Source: Carassius auratus | Taxonomy: Eukaryota; Chordata; Actinopteri; Cypriniformes; Cyprinidae | Direction: 5' to 3' | Assembly: GCF_003368295.1 (NCBI RefSeq) | Contig: NC_039250.1 | Coordinates: 17,439,440 to 17,503,439 of the forward strand | Length of the DNA stretch: 64,000 nucleotides | Shown: positions 11,307 through 25,000 of the stretch, in pieces | Layout of the letters: each line of letters opens with the position of its first letter | How positions within the stretch are numbered: the stretch's first letter is position 1 | Made by a program: the position numbers and the translations under genes | Notes under the pieces: model-generated | Databases searched by the model: none | Seen by the model: only the letters and a program-made list of their open reading frames with translations | What the model was told of the DNA's origin: nothing

Positions 11307-12140
11307 CCTATTTAAACGTTTACTTATAGATACCTAAATCGTTACATAATAAATAGAAATATAAACATTCTTAAATCAAAATAAATTGACTTAAGAAGGA
11401 AAATATCTTAAGCTGTTAAGTCTGGTTTTCAAAATAAAAGTTAAATTATGTAAGTATATGCTTTAAAGCATGTCATTTGGGGTAAGAAAAATATTGTTTT
11501 TTGTTTAAAATAAGTTTATTTTTCTCCCCTTCCGGCAGATATTAGTTTTAAGCATAAAATCGCTTAATTTCAGTAAAATATATTAATGTCTCATTATTTT
11601 GCTTCTCAAGTAAATATTTCTTGTATTAAGAATGTTAAGAATCTTTTCTGAATCTTTAAGAATGTTAAGAATATTTCTGTCTTGTTTTCCATATATATAT
11701 AAAATGTGTATAATAAAATGAATTTAACATGATTGAAGTTAATTTTGTCTATCCATATCATATGCTGATCTGATTGGCTCTTAAGATTGAGCGCACAGTG
11801 TAGCTGTAAGACCATTATGACCTCCATTGAGGCTTGGCAAAACAAGCACAGAATCTCCTCCGCTGTGGTGATGGGCACGTTCACCTCCTCCACAAAGAGA
11901 GCCATTGTCAGCGCTGCAATATGCCGTGACAAATTTGCCCAAACTGATAAGACAATGCTCAACAGCACATCCCCGTGATTCAAAGTCGGCCACAGAAACA
12001 GATTCTAACAATTACAGTCCTATCTGAGCTGAAACCATAACGGTTTCCCTGAGTATCATGGTAGAGTCAGATCTTAACTTTGGACTTAGGATATTTCTGT
12101 AATACGGCCCCTTAGAAGTCTAAAACCTCAGAAGAGGACG
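11307..12140. other. intergenic, nothing recognised
   Basis: Overlapping ORFs in three frames around 11.6-12.0 kb show no family features and none has convincing splice context. Confidence 0.35.
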
Positions 12141-12147
12141 TAGAGAT

Positions 12148-12352
12148 GACTCATGATTTTGATGGATGGAGAACAATACGTGTCTGCTGCATTTGTTCTG
12201 TGAGGGAATGAACATAGACTTAAGACCTGGACCCTTGACCTGCTTTATCTGTGATGTAGGATAAGCGTGAGCAGATGGAGCGATTGGGATGGTTATGAGG
12301 ACATTTCAGCACAGGATGATGAAGGACTATCTTTTTATACCTCCCAGATAAA
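12148..12352 (-). promoter_or_regulatory. candidate erythroid-type element: AP-1/NF-E2 plus four GATA motifs
   Basis: TGACTCAT near 12149 is followed by TTATCT (12245-12250), GGATAAG (12259-12265), CTATCTT (12327-12333) and AGATAA (12346-12351) in non-repetitive sequence. Mitoferrin-1 is GATA1-driven in erythroid cells, and this lies about 4.5 kb beyond its stop codon. Motif clustering only; no functional evidence. Confidence 0.35.
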
Positions 12353-12893
12353 CAACCATCTCAGACAAGAGCAAACCAAAACACCAAACAAGGCCGAGCG
12401 GTGTGTGGGGAGTGTGTACGTGTCCTCAGACATGTTGTGTCACAACTGGAGAACAGATGTTTCACTGCAGGACTATTCAAGAACTGCTTCTGGAGAGACA
12501 CAGCCAAACCGACTGAGAGTTTCTGTCCATCAGGACCTCAGGCTTCCAGCAGGTGACTAATAACTAACGCAAGGTATTAATCAGCCAAGGCCTTAAAAAA
12601 AAATACAGTTTTGATTATTTATTGTCTGTATGGCCCAAAGACATGGATACATGACTTTATGCTACAGCAGCATGGGATCAAAAGCATATTGAACAGAACT
12701 TCATTGAAAAGGCAAAAAATAAATACAAATAATAATAATAGTTACAAAATCACAATTCCAAGATATAAAGTCACATTTGGGAGATGTGAAAGTCTTTTCA
12801 TTTAGTTTATTTTTCATATAAAACTTGATTTTGTGTGTAAGAGCTTGTTGCCAAGGCAAAAAACAAAAAACAAAAAAAAAAACAAAAAAAACA

Positions 12894-12898
<5 letters not shown>

Positions 12899-12958
<60 letters not shown>
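12899..12958. repeat. (TA)n microsatellite
   Basis: About 28 TA units after an A-rich stretch. Confidence 0.97.
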
Positions 12959-12959
<1 letters not shown>

Positions 12960-14292
12960 TAAAACTAAATATTAATAAAAACAATATAGAGTATTACAAA
13001 AAATAATAAAAAAAATATTTCTTTATAGTTTGATAGTACATAGACACGTAAAAAAAAATTGGTTGTATCTTGTGTTAAAAATTTCACTTTTATATGAACC
13101 ATGATTTTATCCTTATTTGACTCCTAAAAAAAAAAAACTGCTCTTGTTGTAAACGAAGTCATATTCTCTGGACAACAGCGCCCTCTTCAGACCACAGAGA
13201 GGTGCCCTCAATCTTCATAAGAGTGACATATGATTTTATGTCAGAATGCATTCATGACAAACATTCATGTAAAGTTACAAAGACACCAAATAAGACGTGT
13301 GCCATTTGATCATTGTGCATTTTATTTCAGCTCCAGTGTTTCAAACTGTAGCAGCATTTCCACTAAACAGTTTTAGAGTCTACGTTTTACATATTCATTG
13401 CAGTAAAGAAAAAAAAAAAAATAACTTGCGTACACTAGATGGCACTATTTTTGTATTTCCAAATCTCCCCACTTCTTCTACACTGTGCGCACAGAGCGGG
13501 CCAAGACACGTTTAGAGTAACACTGCTGCACTTCTTCACTGAAATGTGGCAAATATCAGAATAAGATATGTTTTCTCAGAGCATGGTTGGTAGTGATGAT
13601 CAGAAAAGATCAACAACGGAATGTTGTTAATATTGGACCCACAAGCAAAACCTACACAATTTAAAATGGTTTCAAATACAATGTGCATTATTTTGAAACA
13701 GCTATAGTTTTGCAGAGCAATTACAGCTAGAAAGCATTTAAAAATGCTGGACCCAGAAGAAGCAAACCCATGGGGTTTCCAAAGTACAACACAGAGCCAA
13801 AGGGTAACGGAAATCTGTACTCAGTCAATCAAAAAAAAAAAAAAAAAAAACGGTTTTCCGTGACCCCTCATGAGAAATATCACCACATCCGACTGCAATG
13901 ACCAAACTAGGCATCCTAAAAAAGAAAAACCTAAAACACATCGCTATATAAAATCTCAATGCACCAAACGCCACCATCATTCTTCCCCAATCTGAAAGGT
14001 CAAATGTGTAATTAGTGATATATAAGCTATACTGTAATGGTAGTGAGAGAATAAGTCAATTTCTTTGGTTCCTAGATGCTCAGAGAAAAGAAACAGTGGT
14101 CACACACAGCAAATCAAGTACTAAACCAATAAGCATTTAATCAGAAGGCAAATAAACATCTCACTGGACCGGCATTAGGAACTTCCCAAACCTTCAGAGA
14201 TGAAATAAACAGAGGACCGAGGACAAAAGTCCAAGGGAACAGGAAGTGAGAGAGGACACAGGAAAGGCACAGACCAAACAGAACACAGCGAA
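12960..14292. other. intergenic or slc25a37 3' UTR, no coding exon
   Basis: The minus strand carries AATAAA at about 13320-13325, a possible distal poly(A) signal if the mitoferrin 3' UTR is long. Poly(A) tracts occur near 13830. Confidence 0.3.
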
Positions 14293-14354
14293 GTATCAAA
14301 CGATTAATCACATCCAAAATAAAAGTATTTGTATACATAATATATGTGTGCGCA

Positions 14355-14425
<71 letters not shown>

Positions 14426-14603
14426 TACATTTAAGAAAAATTAGAGTACATTTATATATAAATTAAAATATATACATGTAAATATCTTCTGTATGTGTGT
14501 GTATTTACAATAACATAATACATATACACAGTACACACACATATTATGTAAACTCAAACTTTTATTTTGCATGCAATTAATCGCGATTAATCATTTGATG
14601 GCA
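14293..14603. mobile_element. MITE with CGATTAATC ends and internal (TA)n
   Basis: Left end tatcaaacgattaatcacat and right end (reverse complement) gccatcaaatgattaatcgc are inverted, each followed inward by CAAAATAAAAGT. The centre is (TA)n at 14358-14421. A half-copy occurs at about 18858-19020. Confidence 0.75.
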
Positions 14604-16831
14604 CTAAAACCTCTCTCACACCGTCCCGTCCTGTCGTCTGCATAGATTGCAAAGACGCAGTATGAACACTGGCAAACGATCAATGAATGCTAACACGAAG
14701 AGGCAAACGAAACACTGGCGCTGTGATATCAAGGCTGCAGGATGCTTCTGGTGTGCGTTTCATCCGTTGGTCCACAAACAGGACGTCCTGCATAGGATAC
14801 ATAAGCATCTTCTCAATCAGAAGTTAAAAATCTGATAAAATAGAATCAAATCAAAGTTGTCAAAATCCACAACTCCTACGAATACTATACACTATTTACA
14901 AACCCATTCCTCTACTTGCGTGATTATTGTGCGTGATTCCAGTGCAAATTCCAAGACCTTGAGAGCATGTGCATTATGTAATTTGATGGGTATAAAAACT
15001 AGTTTCTCGTTTGCAAAACTACAAAACTGACATATCGGGTCTCAATGGAGAAATGTGTGGAGAAAATTGTTTGCGTAAAGCCTTGCAAACATCGTTACAT
15101 TGGACTGAATGTCAATTTAAAGGGTTAGTTCAACCAAAAATGCATTTACTCACCCAAACCCAAAAGAGTAAAGATGTTTTTAATATTTGGTCCATCTATT
15201 GAAAATTCACAGATCTAAAAATATCAAGTTTATAAATCCATATGAAATGATTGCGATTCTTCTGACCAGATGTTATGTTAAACAGAAGCTAACAATGGCT
15301 GCTTGGTTGACACTTGAAAACTATATTTTCTTCCGTTTACCATATCTGATGCACTCTATGTAAGGTTAAGTCCAAGTCCAAGCCTAAATGAAATCGGTTC
15401 ATTATATAAAGCATTTTTATGATGCCGTTATTAACTCTTTGAGGCTTAAACATTTTGTTTGCGTGTACTTTCAAAGGATGGACAAAAATTATGAGAATAT
15501 TAAAATGTTTTGTAGAAGAACAAAAGCTAAATCAGTTTAGAAATTATTTGAAAATTATTATATTTACTTTTCAGTTAACTAAAGCTTTAATTCACAGAAA
15601 TTCTGTTTTAACTTAGCGTAAGAGGCCCAATTAGTCATACCTGCACCTGCTTGTTAATAACCTGAACAGCAAAACACTGAAAAGCCATCTTCTCTGGATT
15701 TTCCATGACTCATACAGCCTTGTTTTCATTCGTAACAAATTAAATATGCCCTCTACTCTGACTGAAAGGTCTGTTTCTGAAAAACAAGGCGAGCTTTATT
15801 CTGAACGGGCGACTGAATCTAGAGATCGACAGAGAGGCAGAGCACAAAGGATGAGTCAGCTGCATATTCACAAACCGCTCGGAAACAGAATAAATCTGCT
15901 CCCAGACTCTCAAAGAGATTGTCACAGCTATGAAACCTCATTAAGGAATAAAGATTTCATTCTGGGTTTGAGGTATTTGAGCTGCACGCTCTCAACTCTC
16001 AAGGTTTTAACACGCAGAAAAACTTCTAAAGCTGCAAAACCCACTGCATAGATCACATCTCATAATTATGTCACAGGATGGACTGCTGATATATCATCGT
16101 AGACAACTATGCCCTTAAAAAGCAAGAGGAAAAGTTATCTTCTACTGGTAAAGTTAATTAACAGAGGAATACATACACTATGGATTTAGAAATCATAAGG
16201 TCTTTAGTGTGATGGGATTTAAGCAGTTTGATTAAATTAGTATCAAATTTGTAAAACCAAACATGCAAAGCTTGAAGCTCAGGCAGCTTTCATAGATGAT
16301 TAGGCAATAATAATAAAAATCGGTCTTCTTGTTGAGCAACACAATTCAGGAATGACTTAAATTATAAAATACTAACAAAAATAATAAAGTATTAAAAGCA
16401 AACTTTCCTGAACCTCTCAAATATAAAAAAGTCCATAAAAGCCAATCAAATCAAATAAGAAATGTTCTACCGCACGGCTTTGTTGTGTCACTGAGCAGAC
16501 GGTGAGTGTGCATATATAAATACACACGCACACAATCACGCTTAATCAAAAATATGTTATGCAAGTGAGAACACAAACAAAACATCGACTCATCTTTACC
16601 TTCCTGTTTCCGTCATGTTTACAAGAAACGTTCTGTAGTGTGCAACATTCTTGTAACAACAACATTAAACTCTTCCAATAAATTAATACGTTAGCAACAA
16701 ACACAGAAGCTGCTGGGGTGTCTACTGCATAAGAAATGAGCGTCTACATTCCCCTTTGAGCCGAAGGCGTCTTCCGTTGATCCTCACGCTCACTCTTTGG
16801 ATGGGCTGAACGGATTCAGTGCTAGCGGGAC
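14604..16831. other. probable slc25a37 3' UTR / downstream DNA
   Basis: Contains a copy of the GGGATAGTTCA repeat at 15118-15180. The ORF at 15746-16051 has no recognisable domain. No exon of another gene was found. Confidence 0.35.
15118..15180 (+). repeat. copy of the GGGATAGTTCA repeat (short)
   Basis: Starts aaagggttagttcaaccaaaa and continues to tactcacccaaaccc. Confidence 0.6.
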
Positions 16832-18952
16832 TCATGTAGTGCTGGCCTTGTGAGCGTCTCTCCTCAGCTCCTGGATGTGTGTTTCCTGTTGGGTCAGAAA
16901 GTATTTGAAGAACTCGTACACAGACCAGGCGATGGCCGTAGACGGCATCTGATAAATCACCCGTGCTCTGATGCCTTTAAAGAAGGCCGGCACGCCGCCC
17001 AATCGGTACACTGTCCTGAGCGCGTTGACCATGCCAGAGAGATGTCCGCTAACATGTGCGGAGCTGAGCGCCACGTTCTCCTGCGTGTTTAGCAGCGTCT
17101 TGCACACGTCTAGCGGAGTGGTTACAGCAGCAGACACGGCTCCGGCCGCCGCTCCGGACAGGATGTGCGTCTCGGGCCGGTACTGGCGCTGGGGGTTAAA
17201 ATGTTCCTGCATGAATTCGTAAGTGATGAAGTGGACGGCCTGGAAGGGGATGTTCATGGTCAGCTGAGTGCTGTAGCTGCGGTAGAAGGCGGCCAGGCCT
17301 TCCCTGCGACTGACCGTCAGGACGCAGTCATACAGGCTGCGGTACGGAGAGTTATACATCTGCATCCTCTGCTTCACCACTGAGAGAGAGACAGTGACAA
17401 AAAGATTTCATGTGAAACTTTACATAAAACTTTTAATATTGACTGTACTTATCATTCTCTGGCAAATGCAAATAGGTGATTCTATGCTAAGTCTTATGAA
17501 CCATGATTTTCATGATTAATAATCAGAGTTGGGAAGTAACTAGTTACATGTAACAGAATTGCGTAATTTAATTACAAAATAAATGTAACTGTAATCTGTG
17601 TGAGATTAAATTAGTCACTTACAAAAAATGTAATTTCAAAGGGGGTTACATCAGAATACTTTCACAGAGTTTTTTTTTTTTCTTTTCCAAATTGCATTGA
17701 CTGCTCTAAAATATGAGACAAATGTTTCAGGAGTTTAGGACACATGATTATTCAATAACTCTTATTTGCTATTTAGGTTTATGTATATGCTTTAGTTTTT
17801 TTCTTCCCAAGGCATTGTTAGATGCCAGTGGTTCCAGTCACTGCTATGCAAAGGTTTGGTTTTAAAAACAGTATAGCACAGGGACGTCGTTAGGCCTATT
17901 TTAGGGGGGCTGAGGCTGTCCCGAAATGTTTCTAAGCCCCCCTAAATGATAATAAGAACAACAATAACAATTTGATTTATCAACAACCATTTCCTCATTC
18001 ATATTTAGATGCAAAAAATGATATATATCCAGCTACAAAAAATAGCTGAAAAGTCTGAAAAAAAAAAAAAGTTGGACAAAGTACAAAGAGTCATTGTGCT
18101 AAGATGAAGCACCGCACCGTCTCGTTGCATTGGTGTGATCCGGCAACTTTCAGAGCGTTGCAGACCGGAGCGCTGCAAGTAACTGGAGGATTCATCTCAT
18201 CTCGTCGTTACTCTAGTTTGGTCTGAACTCACTGTGCACCCTCCCACTCACACACTGATACACACGCTAATGGTGAAAGGAAGATTGGGAAGTGTCGTGA
18301 TACAGAGTGAAATTGTATGTTGTTTTTAATTACCTGCTAACCTTTAGCTACATTTTCTTGAGGTAAAGGAAAGGGGATATTTTGGTTTGCTATGGAAAAC
18401 TGTAGTCTAGTAGCTAGAGTGAACAAGCAAAATACAAGAAATGGTTTACTTAGCAAGCTAATCACAACTCTTTATTCTTTGCCAGTAATATAACCCATTT
18501 CTAAAATAGGCATATTCTAAAACAATATCAACCCCCATAGAATGTTGGGGTCACTGAAAACTAAATGTCATAGGGTCCCTGTTAATGCTATTACCGTTGT
18601 ATCCTTCAAATCACTGAGCAAATGAGATGGATATTTGAAGATATTTTAGCAGAAAGAAAGAGAAGCAGCCGCAGGAGATTGGCAGGCCAGTTGATTCTGA
18701 GGGAGCCGGTGTGATTGAGGTCAGTAGTGGTCTATGTCTAAGGATTGGTTTGTTTTCTTCTAACAATAAGCATTTGTTGGCAGGTCTAGGCACTATGCAT
18801 AACCTAAACTAAATTATTTCATTATATTTATTATACATGCTAGCTATATTCTAACTAGGGCTGAGACGATTATAATCGTGATTAATCGCATCCACAATAA
18901 AAGTTTGTATTTACATAACAAATAAATGTATATATATGTTTATATGTGTTTA

Positions 18953-19021
<69 letters not shown>

Positions 19022-22000
19022 ACACATATGCTTGTATGTGAGTGCTAAGATTTTGCAAACTCAAGTTACAAAAACCTTGGGGTCTAAGCCCCCCCTGTCT
19101 TCCAATCCTAGTGACGTCCCTGCAGTAGCCGCTTTTCCACTTTCGGGCCAGTGCGAGCCAGGGCTTAAAACGGGCCGGGCTAATAGCCTCAGGCCAGAAG
19201 CAACGAGGCCAGATTAGCACAGAGGTTTCCACCATCAGGCCTGAAGCTCCGCTGTGCGTCACTAAAACATGCCCTTTACACGCCTCTCAGGAACAATGTC
19301 ACGAAACCCCATCATTTCACAAACAAAGAGAAGTTATCAGAAAACTAATAAGAAATAAGTCACTGGAACATGCGCGATCACACACGAACACGATAAAAGC
19401 AGACGTTTGTTTGCATGCTTTGTTAAATATTTAAATTCAAAAGCATGTTTTACTATAATAAGTGATACATCGATCATAATTTATTGAAAATTTGTCACAG
19501 AAATAAATGTATTTCTAATTTATTTATTATTTTTAACGCTGAACGTTATGAAAGTAGTCTGCTTATTCAGTCAAGAGGGTTTCTGTTTATTTGTAGTCAC
19601 ATACATCACATTTAGAATGAATGTTAATATTTCTATTTTTATGAAAGATCCCGAACAAAAAAACATTAGGCTAAATTTCATGACATAGGCCACGGGGAGC
19701 TAAACTCTCAAAACGAGACATATGACGGATAAAATATGTTACTACACGATTGTGATAGAGAATAAGAAGCTGACGTCTGATTTCTCCAGCGGTCATATTT
19801 ACCATGTTTACTATGGTAACGTTAATACCTAGCTTGCATAGTCTTTTGCACCCCTTCTAAATATTTCTGGCTTTTATTGTGATTATAATCCACATTGGAT
19901 TGGATCAATTTATTTCAAACACAAAACTTTTTAAAGTTTTAAATGTTGGTGTCATAGATGTTAGCTTTTTGAAATGATCCTTATAGAAACTCTGCCTTTG
20001 TTAATAACCACTCCTCAAGGGTTTTGTTGGGCCAAAAAAACCTGGCCATTGGCCCCGAGGAACCCCAGACAAGGCACGATCAAGCCTTGTGGTTCGTGCC
20101 ATACTGAAATGGTGGTTTTAGCAAATGGGTTAGTTGTATTTTGTTTGAGTCTCCAGAGTCAGAGTATAAATATGTATCAAGACTCAATTCTCCTGCACCT
20201 TTTTTTTTTCAATCTGAACCCATGGAGAATGAGATGGACTAGCAAACCAGAAACATGCGGCTCTCAGTTGGACTGCCTTAAAATACTATAAAAGATTAGG
20301 GAGTTGTAACCCTCCTCTTTCGAATGGAAGGTACAAAAGCGATAAGCGAAACCTGGAGTGTTTCTTGTTCCAGATAAATTTAACAAATGTCTTCTTTATA
20401 TTTGAAAAATTGAGTTAGGGGGATTGATTGAAACGGATATAGAATTGAAACTGGCTAAATTCGCCCATTGGTCTCTGACCATCATGGCCTCCTAACAATC
20501 CCCATATCTACTGATTGGCTTCATCACTCTGTCTCCTCTCCATCAGTAAGCTGGTGTGTGGTGGGCGTTCTGGCGCAATATGGCTGCCGTCGCATCATCC
20601 AGGTGGATGCTGCACACTGGTGGTGGATGAGGAGATACCCCCTGACCATGTAAGCGCTTTGAGTGCCTAGAAAAGCGCTATATAAATGTAAAGAATTATT
20701 ATTATTATTATTATTATATAGAAATTTAGGGACTTTATTCATTTTAATGATGTTCACCCTTCCGATAGTGGTGAGAGGTAGAGACACCCATCTATTTAAC
20801 AAGTTAACGGTCACTCACGTTTTTGAAGATAGACTTGAATGTGCATGATACAAACCTAAATTTTTATAATTCATGACTGAAAACATTTTGTAACATGATT
20901 TTTATGTACCATTTACATGGTAATGAAATGTCTGATTTTAAAATGGGTTTTAAAGGATGAATTTTGATATTTTATGTTTTCAAATTATATATAACTTCTG
21001 ATGATTTCTAAAATGTGATAGAGAAAAAGGCAAAGAGGAAGTTGTTGTTTTTTTTTTAAACAAAGGTCAAAGCTCCTTTTGTAATGTAGATTTCTCAGGG
21101 TGCACTCTTGTCATAAATTAACCTATTACATTTCCTACATAATTTTTAACAAAAAAATATTGGTAAAATATATATTTGGGAGTCTTAGACCTTTCCAACG
21201 AGATCTATAGTTGGTCAAGATTAGATTAGATTTGATGGTGACAATTAACAGGTTAAACGTTCATTTACTTGAGCTATCAGGGGCATGAAGTTGGATGCAA
21301 TCAGATCCTCCACCTGTGGAGTAACTTTGATTCCCAAATATCTAAATCCATCGATAGAGGTTTTATAGGGATGTTGAACTGTTGGATTCAGCCTTTCTTG
21401 CTCTGTAAGAAAAAATATAGATTTTTTATAGATATATTGATTTTTTATCTTCATATCCCGAAAATGTTCCAAAGTCATTAATCAAATTATTAAGAGTGGG
21501 TACTGAATCTTTAAGTTTAGTTAAATAAACAATTATGTTGTCTGCAAATAGGGAAATCCGATCTTCTAGGCCTGTAATTTCAATTCCCTTTATACCTGGA
21601 CACATTCTAATTGCAATTGCCAGGGGTTCCAGGGAAATTACAAATAATAATGGCGAGAGTGGACAACCCTGACGAGTCCCACAATATAAATTAAAAGGTT
21701 TGGAGGTTAAATTATTTGTAATGACCTCTGCTGTCGGGTGAGTACATCAAATAAATAAGACCATTCGACTCTGTCAAATGTTTTTTCTGCATCTAACGAC
21801 AAAATACACAAGTCTGTAGACCCATTCTTCTCATAAACAATATTAAGTATTCACATGATATTATGTAAGGCCTGTCTGTTTCGGACAAACCCATCTTGGT
21901 CAATTCCTATTAAGGAAGGCATGTTATCCTCTAATCGAAGGGCTAAAACCTTGGCTATAAGTTTGGCATCGGAATTCATTAAAGAAATCGCTTTATATGA

Positions 22001-25000
22001 TTCACATCTGTCTTGGGGCTTGTCAAGGTTGGGGATGAGTGTTATTAAAGCATCTCTAAGAGAAAGGGAAGGGAAGCCCTCGAGTAAAGACTCTTTATAC
22101 ATTTCTAATAGCAGAATCGCTAATTTATCCTTAAAGGTTTTGTATATATCTATTGGTTCCCATCAGGGCCAGCTGTTTTACCACTTTTCATCTTTATTAT
22201 AGCATTTAAAACTTCTTCACTAGTTAAGGGTTCGTCCATTTGTCTTTTGGCTTCACGGTCCATAGATGGAATCTAGAGATTATCTAAAAATATATATTGC
22301 TGCATACCCTGACTTGTAGATTCTGCAGTACATAATGCTTGGAAATATTTGGTGAAAGTTTCATTGATCTCCGTTGCATCTGAAGTCAGATTTTCAGCTG
22401 TTGTGTAAATGCTATTTATTGCTTTACTCGAATACAATCTAGTTTAATCTGCAACGCTGAAAGTCTGACCTCTCTCCATAGTCATAAAATGTTTACAAGG
22501 TCCCTTAAAAGTTTTTTACCTGCTATCTCCAAGTTTAACTGGGCCATGATCAGAAATCACAATAGACTCATAGGAACAGTTAAAAATCTTGTGAAATAAA
22601 TTATTAGAAATCAAAAAGTAGTCTATTAGTGAAAATATGATTTTAGTGATAAACTATAGCATGAATATTCCTCCATGGATTGCATAAATCGAGTTATTTT
22701 ATGAAACTATGAAGTGTTTTCCTACTTTGCATGTGAGCTGTGTCTTTACTGTTGTACCTATCTAAATTCGGGTTTAATGTTATGTTAAAATCACATCATA
22801 TGATTAAATTTCCAGGTTGGGATACCAAAGTTAAGAACAAGTTTAAAAAAAAATTCTGGACTGTCAGAATTGGGCCCATACACGTTTAAATGGAATGGCT
22901 TTATGAATCAAAATCATTACTCCTCTTGAGTTAGATGTATATGAAGCAGAGAATACTTGGCCCAGCCACCTTCTACGTATTTTTTTAATATTTCACCAGA
23001 TAAAAGGTGAGTTTCTTGTAACAGCACGATAGGTGTTTTAAATTGCTTAAGTCTAGTCATGACTTGTTTTAACTTGGAAAGTTTACCTAGCCCCCTAACA
23101 TTCCAGGAAATAAATGTTATCTGAGATTCAGTTGACATGTTTTACAACAGCACTTTTCCATAACTCTATGATCATACACATAATGGATAGCAACAAATAG
23201 ATTATAAAATAAAAATCCATTAGGGTTAAAAAAAACAACTTAAAATGCACTGAGCTATGATTTTGCATAGTCTTGAACGCACTTGAACAGAACAACTCTG
23301 CGTTCACCCCCTTCCCACCAAACTGCAAAGATTCTTCAACAGGATGGTCTGGTCCTACAACTAGGAACCCATCCTTGGCCAGTAAAAAAAAAAAAAAAAA
23401 AACATTAAGCATCAGCCTATCCACAAACAGCCAGTAAACAATGAATATAAGATCATCTCCCCTCAAATATTAGTTGAACTGATTCATTCTCAGAATGAGT
23501 CAGGTTAAATATGATGTTTTAACTTTGACAGATTAATACCGTCCGTTTACACATCCGAGTTAAACCGATCAAGAAATACATTGATTGTGATATCAGCATT
23601 GATAAATAAAACTGCATGACCTTTCAGTCAAATACTAGGATCTTTTCATTACTCTCCTGATGCTTCTCCGAATTCCTGTATAAATTTCTGTACATCTCCT
23701 GCCATCTCGCAAATCTTCCACTGACCCTTATACAGCAATCTCAGTTTGGCTGGATAAACAAATCTGTATGAGATGTTCAATGTCTGGAGACGCTTCTTCA
23801 CATCATCGAATTCCTTTGGTTGTTTCCTCACCGCTACTGAGAAGTCATCACTTTGTGTTCCTCAAACTTCACTGTTCCCATCTCCCTGGTGGCTTGAATC
23901 ACTCTCTGTCGGTTGCGGAAATTAAGGAATTTCAGGATCAGGATTAGTGGGTACAGTTGCGGCTTTGTCGGTGGCTTGCTGATTCCGTGTGCTCTTTCAA
24001 TGACTACTGGGCTCGGTAGATGCTCCAAACACATCAAACAGCCACTTTTCCAAAAAGTTTACCACATCTTTTCCTTCTACTTTTTCAGGCCTCTTGACTA
24101 AATGTAGATTGCGGTTCTCTAAGTAATTTAAATCAGAGGAGAGCGTTACGTTATCCTCTTCGTTGGTCATGATAGCTGCACCCACTAGCTTAGCGCTAGC
24201 TTCGTTCCCGTCAGGAGTTTCCTCAGTATTATCCATGTTTTTCTTTGTGGTTCTTAGATTTGCCATGACAAATCCACAATCTTTGTTGCCACGGCTAAAC
24301 TCGGATAATACTCAACTAGAAATCTGGCTGTTTGTGGCAGGAGCTTGGAGTCGTACGTCTACCTAGCTCGCATGTTGGATTCCGAGGGCCATTTTTTTAC
24401 CTGCAACTTTATTTAGTTCCTGGTTCCTGCGGTGGAGAAACACAGAGTACCAGGCCGAGTAATTTTAGCCACACAAAGTCAAAATGTTGGTATTTCTTGC
24501 TCTGAGTCTGCCATAAAATCTCTCTCTATCTCTCTCTTTCTCTCTCGTCCTTGGTGGACATATACGGCAATTCACTTTTGCTTTATTTGAACAAAGCTTT
24601 ATGCTGGAGAAATTATTTTTCAAAAGTTTTCTGCATATGGCCTGTTGAGGCTTTGTTAGTTTGTTTACAAAGGTCATAACTGGCACTATTTATGCCTGAG
24701 CCTAATGTAAAAAAAATTCTGAAGTGCAATGTTGTTTACATCCATTTCATTTATTGTTTTTGGTATTTATTCAAGTGGAGGGCTTTAGCATTTTTTTTTT
24801 TTTTTTCAGCGATTGACAGTCCATTGCTTTTATCGTTTTTTGTTGTTTTGTTCATTTATTGTGGATATTTAAAATGTTTTCCATTTTCAGTGTTAAATAT
24901 TCTTTAGAAATAAAAGTTTATTGATCTTTGAAAAGGATTATTACCTGCATTATTATGCCATTATCATTATATTAGTTAAAACTGGTCTTAGAATGACAAT

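Noticed and set aside
11606..12011. Overlapping ORFs on both strands
   Set aside because: Same bases read in three frames, no homology to any family I know, no splice sites supporting an exon.
12267..12560. 97-aa plus-strand ORF
   Set aside because: No recognisable domain, no splice context, and it overlaps a regulatory-looking motif cluster.
14246..14434. Tyr/Ile repeat ORF
   Set aside because: Translation of a (TA)n microsatellite.
15746..16051. 101-aa plus-strand ORF
   Set aside because: Low-complexity composition and no family features; it overlaps an antisense ORF and lies downstream of slc25a37, likely in its 3' UTR.
16850..17383. Three plus-strand ORFs over the last mitoferrin exon
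   Set aside because: Antisense shadows of the conserved carrier exon.
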